The notes below the pieces were generated by a model that was not told the DNA's origin, made no database searches, and worked only from the letters and a program-made list of their open reading frames with translations. A DNA stretch of 64,000 nt from Caulobacteraceae bacterium (GTDB lineage: Bacteria; Pseudomonadota; Alphaproteobacteria; Caulobacterales; Caulobacteraceae): assembly GCA_947475415.1 (NCBI GenBank), contig CANJLH010000010.1, positions 1-64,000 on the forward strand. Reading direction: 5' to 3'. The position numbers and the translations under genes were made by a program. This document shows, one piece after another, positions 48,857-58,575 of the stretch. The first letter of the stretch is position 1. Every line of letters begins with the position of its first letter.

Positions 48857-49834
48857 TTGCCGATCGAGCTGGCCGCCGCGATCGGGCGGGAACTGGAAGG
48901 ACGATCCCGCCAGGGCCTTGCCGAACGGGCCGCGGCGATCTCGCAGACCTACCGGGCTGGCGGGACATCGGCCCGTGCGATCGGGGGCGACGACGACGCG
49001 CTGGCCTATGCGCTGGTGCGGATGCCCGCCACCTTTGCGGCATGCGCCGCAGCCTTCACCCACACGGCGCGTCGGGCGAGCGGGTTCGCGCCGCGGCGGC
49101 TCACGGACGTCGGCAGCGGCCCGGGGGCGGCGAGTTGGGCCGCGCTGGAGATCTGGCCTGGAATTGAAGCTGTGACTCAGATGGACGCCAGCGCCCCCTT
49201 CCTGACGCTGTCCCACCGACTGGCCGAACTGGGTCCGACAGTATTGCGCGGCGCAGAGGGGCTGCGCGCCGATGTGGCCGCCAAAATGGAACTTCCGGCC
49301 GCCGAACTGGTGACGGCGAGCTACCTGTTGGCCGAAATCGCGCCGGCGGCGCAGGAGGGACTGGTCGCGCGCCTATGGGCGGCCTGCGAAGGCCTGCTTG
49401 TCCTGGTGGAGCCAGGAACGCCCGCCGGCTTTGAGCGGCTGCGCGCCGCGCGGATCCAGCTGATCGCGGCGGGCGCGGAGATCCTTGCGCCCTGTCCCGG
49501 TCAAGCGGCCTGCCCGGTTCAGGCGCCGGACTGGTGCCACTTTTCTCAACGCCTGCCGCGCGCGCCGGATCATCGGGCGGCCAAGCAAGCGCGCCTATCC
49601 TATGAAGATGAGAAGTATGCCTATGTGGCGGCGGCCAGGCCAGGCGTTCGCGAAGGTCAGGCTCCGGGCCGGGTCCTGTCGCCGCCTCGCCGCGGCAAGA
49701 CCGGTGTGGCGCTTCGACTGTGCTTGCCTGAGGGCATTGATCCGCAGGTTCTCGTCCGACGTGGCGATCCGAAGTTCGCCGCGGCGCGGCGGTTGGAATG
49801 GGGTGACGCGACAAACGACGGCTCCGCCACATGA
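48857..49834 (+). CDS. Rsm22 family methyltransferase-like protein
   Basis: A 325-residue SAM-binding protein of the Rsm22 family, whose mitochondrial members assist small-subunit ribosome assembly. The SAM motif is LTDVGSGPGAASWAA. The characteristic Cys-rich segment is APCPGQAACPVQAPDWCHFS, followed by HRAAKQARLSYEDEKYAYV, which resembles metal-binding Rsm22. The best start is TTG 48857, eight bases after the acs stop. It is probably co-transcribed with acs, an unrelated neighbour. Confidence 0.9.
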   Translation: MPIELAAAIGRELEGRSRQGLAERAAAISQTYRAGGTSARAIGGDDDALAYALVRMPATFAACAAAFTHTARRASGFAPRRLTDVGSGPGAASWAALEIWPGIEAVTQMDASAPFLTLSHRLAELGPTVLRGAEGLRADVAAKMELPAAELVTASYLLAEIAPAAQEGLVARLWAACEGLLVLVEPGTPAGFERLRAARIQLIAAGAEILAPCPGQAACPVQAPDWCHFSQRLPRAPDHRAAKQARLSYEDEKYAYVAAARPGVREGQAPGRVLSPPRRGKTGVALRLCLPEGIDPQVLVRRGDPKFAAARRLEWGDATNDGSAT

Positions 49835-49906
49835 CGATACCGTAAGCTGGCTCAGAGACCTGCTGGTGCTATGGCAATGTCTCGCCATCTTCCCAAAGGG
49901 GTCCGA

Positions 49907-52720
49907 ATGATCCGCTTCACCCACTTGGCCATCGTCCTGGTCGCCTGCCTGGGCTTGAGTGTCCCGGCCCAGGCCGCAGATGCCGTGCCGCCGATCGTCT
50001 TCAAGCAGAGCACCCTGCCTAATGGGCTGCGGCTGGTCACCTCGCTGGACCGCACCACGCCCAATGTCACCGTCCAGGTCTGGTATGGGGTGGGATCCAA
50101 GGACGACCCGCAGGGGCGTTCCGGATTCGCGCACCTGTTCGAGCACATGATGTTCAAGGCCACGCGCGACCTGCCGGCCGAGAGCCTTGACCGTTTTACC
50201 GAGGACGTGGGCGGGTTCAACAACGCCTCTACCTACGACGACTTCACCAACTATTTCGAGGTGGTCCCGGCCAACCATCTGGAGCGACTGATCTGGCTGG
50301 AGGCCCAGCGGATGGGCTCTCTGGTGGTGGACGAGGCCAACTTCAAGTCCGAGCGCGATGTGGTCAAGGAGGAGCTGCGCCAGCGGGTGCTGGCCGATCC
50401 CTATGGCCGGCTGTTCTCGTTGATGTTGCCGCAAGCCACCTACACAGCCCACCCGTACAAGCGGCCAGGCATCGGCAGCATAGAGGAACTGGATGCAGCC
50501 ACCCTTGACGACGTGCGCGCCTTCCATCGCGACTACTACCGCCCAGACAACGCTGTGCTGATTGTCGCCGGGAATTTCGATGAGGCGGCGCTGGCTGGCT
50601 ACGTAGGAAAATACTTTGGCCGACTGTCGACGCCGCGCCAGCCGATCCGGCGTGTGACCACGGTGGAGCCGCCCCGCAAGGCCGCTGGCGTCTTTGAAGG
50701 ATATGGCCCCACAGTTCCCCTGCCGGCCGTGGCGATCACATGGCTGGGCCCAAAGGCCGCGGATCCCGATGCGCCGGCCCTGACCGTGCTCGACGCCATT
50801 CTGTCCGGCGGCAAATCATCGCGGCTCTACGACGCACTGGTATATGACCAGCAGATCGCCGTGCAGATTTATTCCTCTGCGGATTTGCCACAACAGCCGG
50901 GCAGCTTTGTCGTTGGCGCGGTCATGTCGTCCGGCCACGATCTCGCGGAGGGTGAGGCGGCCCTGCTGGCGCAGGTTAGAAGGCTGCGTGACGCGCCGCC
51001 TGACGCTGCCGAACTTGAGGAGGCCAAGACCGAGCTTGTGGCCGACAAATTGCGGTCCCGGGAAACCATCGACGGACGCGCCTATTCACTCGGCTATTCG
51101 GCGATGATTGAGGGCGACCCGGCCCGCGCCAACAGCGAGATTTCCGACCTGCAGGCGGTCACCGCCACCGATATCCAACGGGTCGCTCAGAAATACCTCG
51201 CCGAGGATCGGCGTATGACTATCCGCTATCGATCCGAAAGCGAACGCCCCGTCGATGTCACCGCATCCATTGCGCCGACGGCGAGCGTGAAGTCCGCGAA
51301 GTACAGGGGGCCGATCGTCGCCCTGGCGGCGGAAGGCCGTCGCCAACCGCCGCCGCCCCTGGGCGCACCGGTCACGCCGGTGCTGCCGCAACCGGCCGAG
51401 CGAACGCTCGCCAATGGCCTGCGGGTGATCGTGGCGCGGTCGTCGGACCTGCCATTGGTGACCGCCGACCTTACGGTCCGGACCGGCGCCTGGGCCGATC
51501 CGGCCGGGCTTGCAGGCGCCGTCGCCATGACCGCCGGCATGCTGACCGAGGGAACCAAAACCCGTTCAGCCCGGGTGATCGCACGCTCAACCGAGGCGCT
51601 GGGGGCGACGTTGGAGACCGGCGCGGGACTTGAGTCGTCGTCGGTCACTCTCAACGCGCCGAAGTCCAGTCTCACCAACGCTATGTCGATCATGGCGGAT
51701 GTGACGCGAAATCCGGCTTTCGCCGCCGAGGAACTGGAACGCCAACGCCAACAGGCGCTGGACGGGTTGCAGGTGTCCTTACAGGAGCCGGGCGCACTGG
51801 CGGGCTACGTGGCCGGTCCGGTGGTGTTCGGCGGCACGTTGTTCGGTCATGTGCCCTCGGGGACGCCGGCCTCGATCGGGCGGATCAAGACCAGCGATCT
51901 GGCGGCCATTCACGCGGCCTGGTTCCGCCCTGACAACGCGATCCTGGTTCTGGCTGGCGACATCACGCCCGAGGCGGGCTTCGCCTTGGCTGAGGCCGCG
52001 TTCGGCGACTGGGCGCGCCCACCTGCGCCCTTGTCGCCGCAACCCGGGGTAACGCCGCAGGCCGCCCCCCGCGCTGTGGCGATTGACATGCCCGGGGCCG
52101 GCCAGGCGGCGGTCATGGTTACGTCGCGCGCCATTGCGCGGTCCGACCCCGACTACTACCCGGCCCTTGTCGCCAATTCGATTTTGGGCGGCGGCTATTC
52201 GGCGCGCCTGAACGCTGAGATCCGCGTCAAGCGGGGGTTGTCATACGGGGCGTCATCAGGCCTGACCGCCCGACGCACAACAGGCGTGTTCGCCGCCCGG
52301 GCCCAGACCAAGAACGAGTCCGCGGCGCAGGTGCTGACGTTGATGCGCTCCGAGATGACCAAGCTGGGCGCGGAGCCGGCGGGGACTGATGAACTCAAGG
52401 CCCGAAAATCGGTGTTGATCGGCGCCTTTGGACGCCGGCTGGAGCGGTCTACAGGCCTTGCCGACACACTGGGCGATCTGGCGCTTTATGGCGTGCCGCT
52501 GGACGAAATCACCCGCTACACGGCTAGGGTCGAGGCTGTCAGCGCCGAACAGGCCCGAGCCTTCGCCGCTCGCGCCATGCGGCCCGAGGACGCCAGCGTC
52601 ATCGTCGCCGGCGACGCCAAGGGATTTGGCGCAGCCCTCAAGACCTTGAATCCCGGTCTGGAAGAAATCTCCCTGCGAGATCTGGACATGGACCAGTTGA
52701 GCCTCAAGGCGTTGAAGTAG
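49907..52720 (+). CDS. Secreted M16 family zinc peptidase, two-domain
   Basis: A 937-residue periplasmic metalloprotease related to pitrilysin and mitochondrial processing peptidase. ATG 49907 gives the signal peptide MIRFTHLAIVLVACLGLSVP and has AAAGGGG upstream. The first half carries the inverted zinc motif HLFEH with the distal Glu in ERDVVKEELRQR. The second half starts near residue 490 (RTLANGLRVIVARSSDLPLV) and lacks HxxEH at the equivalent place (AGAVAMTAGML). Only the first half should be catalytic, with the second closing the chamber. It likely clears short peptides. Confidence 0.93.
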   Translation: MIRFTHLAIVLVACLGLSVPAQAADAVPPIVFKQSTLPNGLRLVTSLDRTTPNVTVQVWYGVGSKDDPQGRSGFAHLFEHMMFKATRDLPAESLDRFTEDVGGFNNASTYDDFTNYFEVVPANHLERLIWLEAQRMGSLVVDEANFKSERDVVKEELRQRVLADPYGRLFSLMLPQATYTAHPYKRPGIGSIEELDAATLDDVRAFHRDYYRPDNAVLIVAGNFDEAALAGYVGKYFGRLSTPRQPIRRVTTVEPPRKAAGVFEGYGPTVPLPAVAITWLGPKAADPDAPALTVLDAILSGGKSSRLYDALVYDQQIAVQIYSSADLPQQPGSFVVGAVMSSGHDLAEGEAALLAQVRRLRDAPPDAAELEEAKTELVADKLRSRETIDGRAYSLGYSAMIEGDPARANSEISDLQAVTATDIQRVAQKYLAEDRRMTIRYRSESERPVDVTASIAPTASVKSAKYRGPIVALAAEGRRQPPPPLGAPVTPVLPQPAERTLANGLRVIVARSSDLPLVTADLTVRTGAWADPAGLAGAVAMTAGMLTEGTKTRSARVIARSTEALGATLETGAGLESSSVTLNAPKSSLTNAMSIMADVTRNPAFAAEELERQRQQALDGLQVSLQEPGALAGYVAGPVVFGGTLFGHVPSGTPASIGRIKTSDLAAIHAAWFRPDNAILVLAGDITPEAGFALAEAAFGDWARPPAPLSPQPGVTPQAAPRAVAIDMPGAGQAAVMVTSRAIARSDPDYYPALVANSILGGGYSARLNAEIRVKRGLSYGASSGLTARRTTGVFAARAQTKNESAAQVLTLMRSEMTKLGAEPAGTDELKARKSVLIGAFGRRLERSTGLADTLGDLALYGVPLDEITRYTARVEAVSAEQARAFAARAMRPEDASVIVAGDAKGFGAALKTLNPGLEEISLRDLDMDQLSLKALK

Positions 52721-52778
52721 GGCCTTGCTCCCCTCCCGCGCCTGGGGGCAGGATCGCGGGGTTCGCTGGGAGGACAGG

Positions 52779-54383
52779 ATGAAGAACGCAATATCGGCGG
52801 CGGGTACGCTCGCCGCGTTTATGTTGGCGGGCCCTGTCCACGCCGCACCGCTATCGGTGGCCCGCACGGCTCAGGGCGAAGTCTCCTCGGCGCCCGCCGC
52901 GCGACCCGGCGTGGCGGTGTTCAAGGCGATCCCCTATGCGGCGCCCCCGGTGGGCGAACTGCGCTGGCGGCCTCCACAGCCGCCGGCGGTCTGGTCGGGC
53001 GTGCGACCCGGCGACCGCTATCCCGCCATGTGCATGCAGTCGTCCATGACCGTGCCTGCGCCCCCGGGCATGAAGGATAACAGCGGCTACTTCCTGCCGG
53101 TCGCCGCGGACGGGATGAGCGAGGATTGTCTCTACCTCAACGTCTTCACCCCGGCGCAGTCTGCGCAGCAGCGGCTGCCGGTGATGGTCTATATCCACGG
53201 CGGCGGCTTCCGCACGGGGGCGGGAAACACCCCGATCCAGGATCCCAGCCGACTGGCCGCCAAAGGCCTGGTGGTGGTGACCATCAACTATCGGCTGGGC
53301 CCCTTTGGCTTCCTCAATCACCCCGACCTGCGGCGTGAGGGCGGCGGGAGTTCCGGCGACTACGGCCTGCTGGATCAGGTTGAGGCGCTGAAGTGGGTGC
53401 AGGCGAACATCGCCGCCTTCGGGGGCGATGCCGGCAAGGTGACGATTTTCGGTGGTTCAGCGGGTAGCATGTCGGTGAGCCTGCTGACCGCATCGCCGTT
53501 GGCCAAGGGCCTGTTCCATCGAGCGATCGCCGAGAGCGGCACGGCCTTCGGAGGACGGGCGTTACAGGCCCGGGCGCCGGCGGAGATCGCCGGCGCGAAC
53601 CTGTTCCAGGCCCTGGGGGTCAATGAACTGCCCCAGGCCCGGGCGCTGTCCGCCGCGGCGGTGCTTAAGGGCGCGGGCGCTTTCGCCGGCCGTCCGAGCC
53701 TGGGCGGCGCCTTCATGCCCAAGAGCCCCGCCGAGATATACGCCGAGGGCCAGCAGAACCCGGCGGACTTCATCGTCGGCTGGAACGCCAACGAGGATAC
53801 CATCCTTGCGCCTCATCTGCCGGGCGGCGGAACGGCGGCGGGATTCAAGGCGATGGTGGTCAAGCGCTTCGGCGCCTCCGCGCCGCAGGTGCTGGCGGAC
53901 TATCCGGCGACCAGCGATGCAGTGGCCGCCCGCTCGGCCGGCCTGTTCTTTTCGGACGAGGCCTTCGGCGCCGGCGCGGCGCAATGGGCCAAGGCTAACG
54001 CCAGCTCCAGCAAGGGCCGCGGCTATGTCTACCATTTCACCAAGAACGCGCCCATCGCGCCCGGGGTGACGATGTTCGGCAAGACGGGCGGACAGCTCAA
54101 GGCCACCCACGGCGGTGAGATGTACTACGTCTATGACGTGCTCGACGACCTGCCGTGGCGCTGGACTGCGCGGGACCGGGCGCTAGCGGCGACCATGCAG
54201 GGCTATTGGGTCAATTTCGCCAGGACCGGCGACCCCAATGGGCCCGGTCTGCCCAAATGGACGCCGGTGGCCGCGACGGGGACACCCCAGGTCATGGTGT
54301 TCGGCGAGACTAGCCGTCTTGCGCCCCTGCCCAGGGCCAAGGGCCTGGACCTGCTGGCGGAAACACCGCCCGCGGCGCCCTGA
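52779..54383 (+). CDS. Type B carboxylesterase
   Basis: A 534-residue secreted alpha/beta hydrolase. MKNAISAAGTLAAFMLAGPVHA is the signal peptide, and the ATG is preceded by GGGAGG. The family motifs are SEDCLYLNVFTP (disulfide Cys), YIHGGGFRTG (oxyanion hole) and FGGSAGSMS (nucleophile Ser). The His is probably in KATHGGEMYYVY. It cleaves an unknown ester and lies 58 bp after the M16 gene, possibly as a secreted-hydrolase pair. Confidence 0.93.
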   Translation: MKNAISAAGTLAAFMLAGPVHAAPLSVARTAQGEVSSAPAARPGVAVFKAIPYAAPPVGELRWRPPQPPAVWSGVRPGDRYPAMCMQSSMTVPAPPGMKDNSGYFLPVAADGMSEDCLYLNVFTPAQSAQQRLPVMVYIHGGGFRTGAGNTPIQDPSRLAAKGLVVVTINYRLGPFGFLNHPDLRREGGGSSGDYGLLDQVEALKWVQANIAAFGGDAGKVTIFGGSAGSMSVSLLTASPLAKGLFHRAIAESGTAFGGRALQARAPAEIAGANLFQALGVNELPQARALSAAAVLKGAGAFAGRPSLGGAFMPKSPAEIYAEGQQNPADFIVGWNANEDTILAPHLPGGGTAAGFKAMVVKRFGASAPQVLADYPATSDAVAARSAGLFFSDEAFGAGAAQWAKANASSSKGRGYVYHFTKNAPIAPGVTMFGKTGGQLKATHGGEMYYVYDVLDDLPWRWTARDRALAATMQGYWVNFARTGDPNGPGLPKWTPVAATGTPQVMVFGETSRLAPLPRAKGLDLLAETPPAAP

Positions 54384-54386
54384 CGA

Positions 54387-55688
54387 TCACGTCTGTTCGG
54401 TCCACGGGCTGAGGTCGCCCTCGCGGCCCATCATCGCTAACCCCGAGGCGATGGATTCCAGTTCGGCTCCGGTCTCGATCCTGGCCGGATCGAACCTGTT
54501 GGCGAACAGGCGCCGCACGGCGGGCGTCAGGGATGAGCCGCCGGTAAGGAACACCTTGTCGATGGCTTCGAACTTAAGTTCGGCGTCGGCGAGAGCCGCA
54601 TCGATCGCCCGTTCGATCTGGGTCAGCTCCGGCTCAATCCAGCGCTCGAAATCCGCCCGCGTCACCTGGCGCGTGATGCTGAGCGACCCGGCCTCGAAAT
54701 GGAACTCGGCGGCGAGCTCCTGGGACAGGGCCACCTTCAGGCGGGAGACCGATCGGTAGAGCGGAAAGCCGAGGTTCTCATCCAACACCTGCACCAACCG
54801 GCCGATCGCGTCCGGATCGACGGCCTCGCGTTGCAGCCGGCGGATCTCGGCCATGTCCCGCGATCCGCGCATCAGCGCCAACTGGTCCCAGCGGGCGAAG
54901 GCTGAGTAGTAGCGGTTGGGAACCGGCAGCAGCTTGCCGATGGACTGGTACTCGCCGCCCTTGCCCAGGTGCGGCGAGACCAGATTATCGATGATCCGGT
55001 AATCAAAGGCGTCCCCCGCCACCCCTACGCCGGACCGGCCAAGAGGGCGGGCGCACATCGCCCCATCCTTTTGTTCAAATCGGATGACGGAGAAATCACT
55101 GGTGCCGCCGCCGAAGTCACCCACCAGCACTGTGGCGTCACCATCAAGCCGGCGCGCGAAGAAAAACGCTGCTCCTACCGGCTCAAAGGCATACAGAATC
55201 TCCTGGAAGCCCAGGCGCCGCAACGCTGTCTCGTAGCGCGTCAGGGCCAGGGCCGGGTCCGGCGCCGCGCCGGCGAACACCACAGGCCGGCCGACAATCA
55301 CCCGGGTCGGCAGATCAGCCAGCCCGGGCCCTGCATGGTCGCGCAGCTTCAGCAAAAAGGTCGAGAGCAGGTCTTCGAAGCGGTAGCGCCGCTCCAGAAT
55401 CCGCGTCTCAGTAAATGAGCTGCTGGCGGCGAAGGCCTTGAACGACTGTATGAAACGCGTTTCACCTGGATCTTCGACATAGGCCTCGACCGCCCAGGGG
55501 CCGGCTTCGATAACACGGTCGCGGGGCCGGCCCGGCGGAGCCTGGAAGGACAGCGTCGAGCGAAAGGCGAACAACTCACCTTCGGGCGCAGGGTAGCGAA
55601 GCAGCTGCACGACACCGTCATCGCCGGCAAGGGCCGCGACAGTATTGGTGGTGCCGAAATCCAGGCCGAGGCTTAAGGTCGCGGTCAT
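54387..55688 (-). CDS. Hsp70-family protein, YegD-like
   Basis: A 433-residue actin-fold ATPase related to DnaK's nucleotide-binding domain. The phosphate-1 motif is GLDFGTTNTVAAL, phosphate-2 is VGDFGGGTSDFSV, and the adenosine motif is VFLTGGSSLTPAVRRLF. The substrate-binding domain of DnaK is missing. This size and pattern match E. coli YegD, a DnaK-like protein of unknown function. It converges on the esterase gene, the stops lying 3 bp apart. Confidence 0.9.
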   Translation of the reverse strand: MTATLSLGLDFGTTNTVAALAGDDGVVQLLRYPAPEGELFAFRSTLSFQAPPGRPRDRVIEAGPWAVEAYVEDPGETRFIQSFKAFAASSSFTETRILERRYRFEDLLSTFLLKLRDHAGPGLADLPTRVIVGRPVVFAGAAPDPALALTRYETALRRLGFQEILYAFEPVGAAFFFARRLDGDATVLVGDFGGGTSDFSVIRFEQKDGAMCARPLGRSGVGVAGDAFDYRIIDNLVSPHLGKGGEYQSIGKLLPVPNRYYSAFARWDQLALMRGSRDMAEIRRLQREAVDPDAIGRLVQVLDENLGFPLYRSVSRLKVALSQELAAEFHFEAGSLSITRQVTRADFERWIEPELTQIERAIDAALADAELKFEAIDKVFLTGGSSLTPAVRRLFANRFDPARIETGAELESIASGLAMMGREGDLSPWTEQT

Positions 55689-55777
55689 CGGCGCGCTCCG
55701 ATTTTCGGGACAGGCGGCGGATCGCCGCCCCCCGCATGGCGCGACCCCTCAGTTCAGAGCGGCGGCGCCAGGGCGCA

Positions 55778-58063
55778 TCAGCCGTGACCCTCCGCCGCGG
55801 CGTGGGGCTCATAGGCCGCCACGGTCGCCATATGCAGGATGCGGGAAACCGACGCCGATAGCGGACAGATCTGCACCGACTTCGACAGGCCCAACGTCAA
55901 AGGTCCGATTACGGTCGCGCCGCCCAAAGACTGGACTAGCTGCGTGGCGATGGCGGCCGAGTGGATGGCCGGCATGATCAGCACATTGGCTGGTCCGGTT
56001 AGGCGCATGAAGGGGAAATTGACGCGTTGCTCGGGCTCCAGGGCCAGACTGGGGGGCATTTCGCCCTCGTACTCGAAGTCCACATCCATGTCATCGAGCA
56101 TGGCCACCGCTTCGCGCACCTTTTCGGAACGCTCACCCATAGGGTTGCCAAAGGTGGAATAGGACATGAACGCCACCCGTGGGGTGAAGCCCAGAGCCCG
56201 CACCGTCTTGGCGGTCTGCAAGGCGATCTCCGCAAGGTCCTCAGCTTCCGGCAGCTCGGTCACGTTGGAGTCGGCGATGAAAAGGGTGTGGCCTTTGGCC
56301 AGCACCACCGACATGCCGAGCACGCGGCCGTCCGGCGCCGGGTCGATCACGCGCAGCACCTCGTCCAGCGACTGGTCGTAAGAGCGGGTGACGCCGGTCA
56401 CCATGGCGTCGGCGTGGCCCAAGGCCACCATGCAGGCGCCAAAGGAATTGCGATCCTGATTGATCAAGCGCTGGACGTCGCGGCGCAGGAAGCCCTGTCG
56501 ATCCAGCCGCGCATAGAGGTAGTTGGTGAAGGCCTCATTCCAATGCGAAAGCCGCGCATTGACGACCTCAAGACCGGCGTCGGCGGCGTTAATGCCCGCC
56601 AGCCGCATGTTTTCATGCACCAGTTCCTCGCGGCCCACCAGGATCGCCTTGCCGAGTCCGGCGTTCTGGAAGGCATAGGCGGCGCGGATGACCGTGGGCT
56701 CCTCGCCCTCGGCGAACACCACGCGCTTGGAGGGGCGTGACAACACCGCGCCCTGCAGTTTCTGAACGAAGCTGGCCGAGGGGTCGAGCCGCTGGGCGAG
56801 CTGGGCGCGATAGGCGTCCATGTCGGTGATGAGCTTGCGCGCGACGCCCGTGTCCATCGCAGCCTGGGCGACGAAGGGCGGAATGTAGGAAATCAGCCGC
56901 GGGTCGAACGGCGCGGGAATGATGTACTCGGGACCGAACTGCAGCTGCTTGCCATAGGCCGCGGCGACTTCATCGGGGACGTCCTCGCGGGCGAGCTGGG
57001 CAAGGGCGTTGGCGCAGGCGACCTTCATCTCCATGTTCACCCGCCGGGCCCGCACGTCCAGCGCCCCGCGGAAGATGTAAGGGAAGCCCAGGACGTTGTT
57101 GACCTGGTTCGGATAGTCGGACCGGCCAGTGGCGACAATGGCGTCGGGGCGCACCGCATGCACCTCTTCCGGGGTGATCTCCGGGTCGGGGTTGGCCATG
57201 GCGAAGATGATCGGCTTGGGCGCCATGGTCTTGACCATCGCCTGGGTTACCTGGCCCTTGACCGACAGCCCGATGAATACGTCGGCGCCGTCCAGAGCCT
57301 CTTCCAGGGTGCGCTTGGGCGTGTCGGCGGCGTGGGCCGACTTCCACTGGTTCATGCCCTCGGTGCGCCCCTGATATATGACGCCCGTGGTGTCGACGGC
57401 GATGACGTTCTCATGGCGAACGCCCATGGCCTTAACCAGGTCCAGGGTGGCGATGCCCGCGGCCCCGGCGCCGCAGAGCACTACCTTCACGTCGGCCATC
57501 TTGCGGCCGGTGATCTCGCAGGCGTTGATCAGGCCGGCTGCCGAAATGATCGCCGTGCCGTGCTGGTCATCATGGAAGACCGGGATGTCGAGCAGTTCCT
57601 GCAGCTCGGTCTCGATGCGGAAGCACTCGGGCGCCTTGATGTCCTCGAGGTTGATGCCCCCGAAGCTGACGCCGATGTTCTTGACCACCGTGATGATTTC
57701 ATCGGCATCGGTGGCGGTCATCTCGATGTCGATGGAATCGACGTCGGCGAACCGCTTGAAGAGCACGCTCTTGCCCTCCATCACCGGCTTGGAGGCCAAG
57801 GCGCCCAGGTTGCCCAGGCCCAGGATAGCGGTGCCGTTAGAGATCACCGCCACCAGATTGCCCTTGGACGTGTAGTCGTAGACCTTGTCCGGATCGGCGG
57901 CGATATCCAGCACCGGCACCGCGACGCCGGGCGAATAGGCGAGCGAAAGGTCGCGCTGCGTGGCCATCGGTTTGGTGGGTACGATGGCGATCTTCCCCGG
58001 TTGGGGATACATGTGGAAGCTGCGGGCTTCCTCGTCGGTGAAGGTGCGGCGTTCGTCGCTCAT
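55778..58063 (-). CDS. maeB: NADP-dependent malic enzyme (MaeB, with phosphotransacetylase-like domain)
   Basis: Decarboxylates malate to pyruvate with NADP+ reduction. The 761 residues start at ATG 58063 (MSDERRTFTDEEARSFH). The malic domain (residues ~20-430) has LSYSPGVAVPVLDIA, HDDQHGTAIISAAGL and CGAGAAGIATLDLVKA. A phosphotransacetylase-like C-terminal domain (~440-761) has VTGVTRSYDQSLDEVLRVI; in this enzyme class it is regulatory, sensing acetyl-CoA. Together with acs it adjusts C2/C4 flow. Confidence 0.97.
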   Translation of the reverse strand: MSDERRTFTDEEARSFHMYPQPGKIAIVPTKPMATQRDLSLAYSPGVAVPVLDIAADPDKVYDYTSKGNLVAVISNGTAILGLGNLGALASKPVMEGKSVLFKRFADVDSIDIEMTATDADEIITVVKNIGVSFGGINLEDIKAPECFRIETELQELLDIPVFHDDQHGTAIISAAGLINACEITGRKMADVKVVLCGAGAAGIATLDLVKAMGVRHENVIAVDTTGVIYQGRTEGMNQWKSAHAADTPKRTLEEALDGADVFIGLSVKGQVTQAMVKTMAPKPIIFAMANPDPEITPEEVHAVRPDAIVATGRSDYPNQVNNVLGFPYIFRGALDVRARRVNMEMKVACANALAQLAREDVPDEVAAAYGKQLQFGPEYIIPAPFDPRLISYIPPFVAQAAMDTGVARKLITDMDAYRAQLAQRLDPSASFVQKLQGAVLSRPSKRVVFAEGEEPTVIRAAYAFQNAGLGKAILVGREELVHENMRLAGINAADAGLEVVNARLSHWNEAFTNYLYARLDRQGFLRRDVQRLINQDRNSFGACMVALGHADAMVTGVTRSYDQSLDEVLRVIDPAPDGRVLGMSVVLAKGHTLFIADSNVTELPEAEDLAEIALQTAKTVRALGFTPRVAFMSYSTFGNPMGERSEKVREAVAMLDDMDVDFEYEGEMPPSLALEPEQRVNFPFMRLTGPANVLIMPAIHSAAIATQLVQSLGGATVIGPLTLGLSKSVQICPLSASVSRILHMATVAAYEPHAAAEGHG

Positions 58064-58135
58064 GTGGCGGCGGTCCTTAAATCTCATTCTGTCAGGGTGT
58101 GGCCTACTATAGTCGCAGGCCTACGGGAACAACTG

Positions 58136-58519
58136 TCAGGCCGGTACGGCGTAATCTTTCAAGACGCCCAGGGGCACTATGGCCAGGGTTTCCTCATGCG
58201 TCGCTTCCAGGACGACCTGGGGGGCGGCGCCGGCATCCAGGGCTTCCTTCCACCGCGGGGCGCAAAGACACCAGCGGTCGCCCGGATTCAGACCGGGAAA
58301 TGCATATTCCGGAACCGGCGTCGACAGATCGTTGCCGACCCGTTTGGAGTAGGCCAGGAACTCGGCGGTCAGCACCACGCAGACCGTGTGCAGGCCAAAG
58401 TCCTGCGGCCCGGTTTCGCAGCAGCCGTTGCGGAAGAAACCAGTGACGGGGGCCAGCGAGCAGCTCTGCAGTTCGCCACCAAGGACATTGCGCGCATCGG
58501 GGTCGTAACGAGTGGTCAT
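58136..58519 (-). CDS. DUF2237 family protein
   Basis: A 127-residue protein of DUF2237. Its hallmark segments are NVLGGELQSCSLAPVTGFFRNGCC, followed by ETGPQDFGLHTVC, then YAFPGLNPGDRWCLCAPRW and the end VLKDYAV. Several Cys are conserved, suggesting metal or redox use, but no function is established. It lies upstream of maeB on the same strand and is divergent from the CoA-lyase gene. Confidence 0.92.
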   Translation of the reverse strand: MTTRYDPDARNVLGGELQSCSLAPVTGFFRNGCCETGPQDFGLHTVCVVLTAEFLAYSKRVGNDLSTPVPEYAFPGLNPGDRWCLCAPRWKEALDAGAAPQVVLEATHEETLAIVPLGVLKDYAVPA

Positions 58520-58575
58520 GAAACAATCCTAACCGCTAAGATGGCGCAAACTGAAACGCAAAAAGGCGATTCTCC

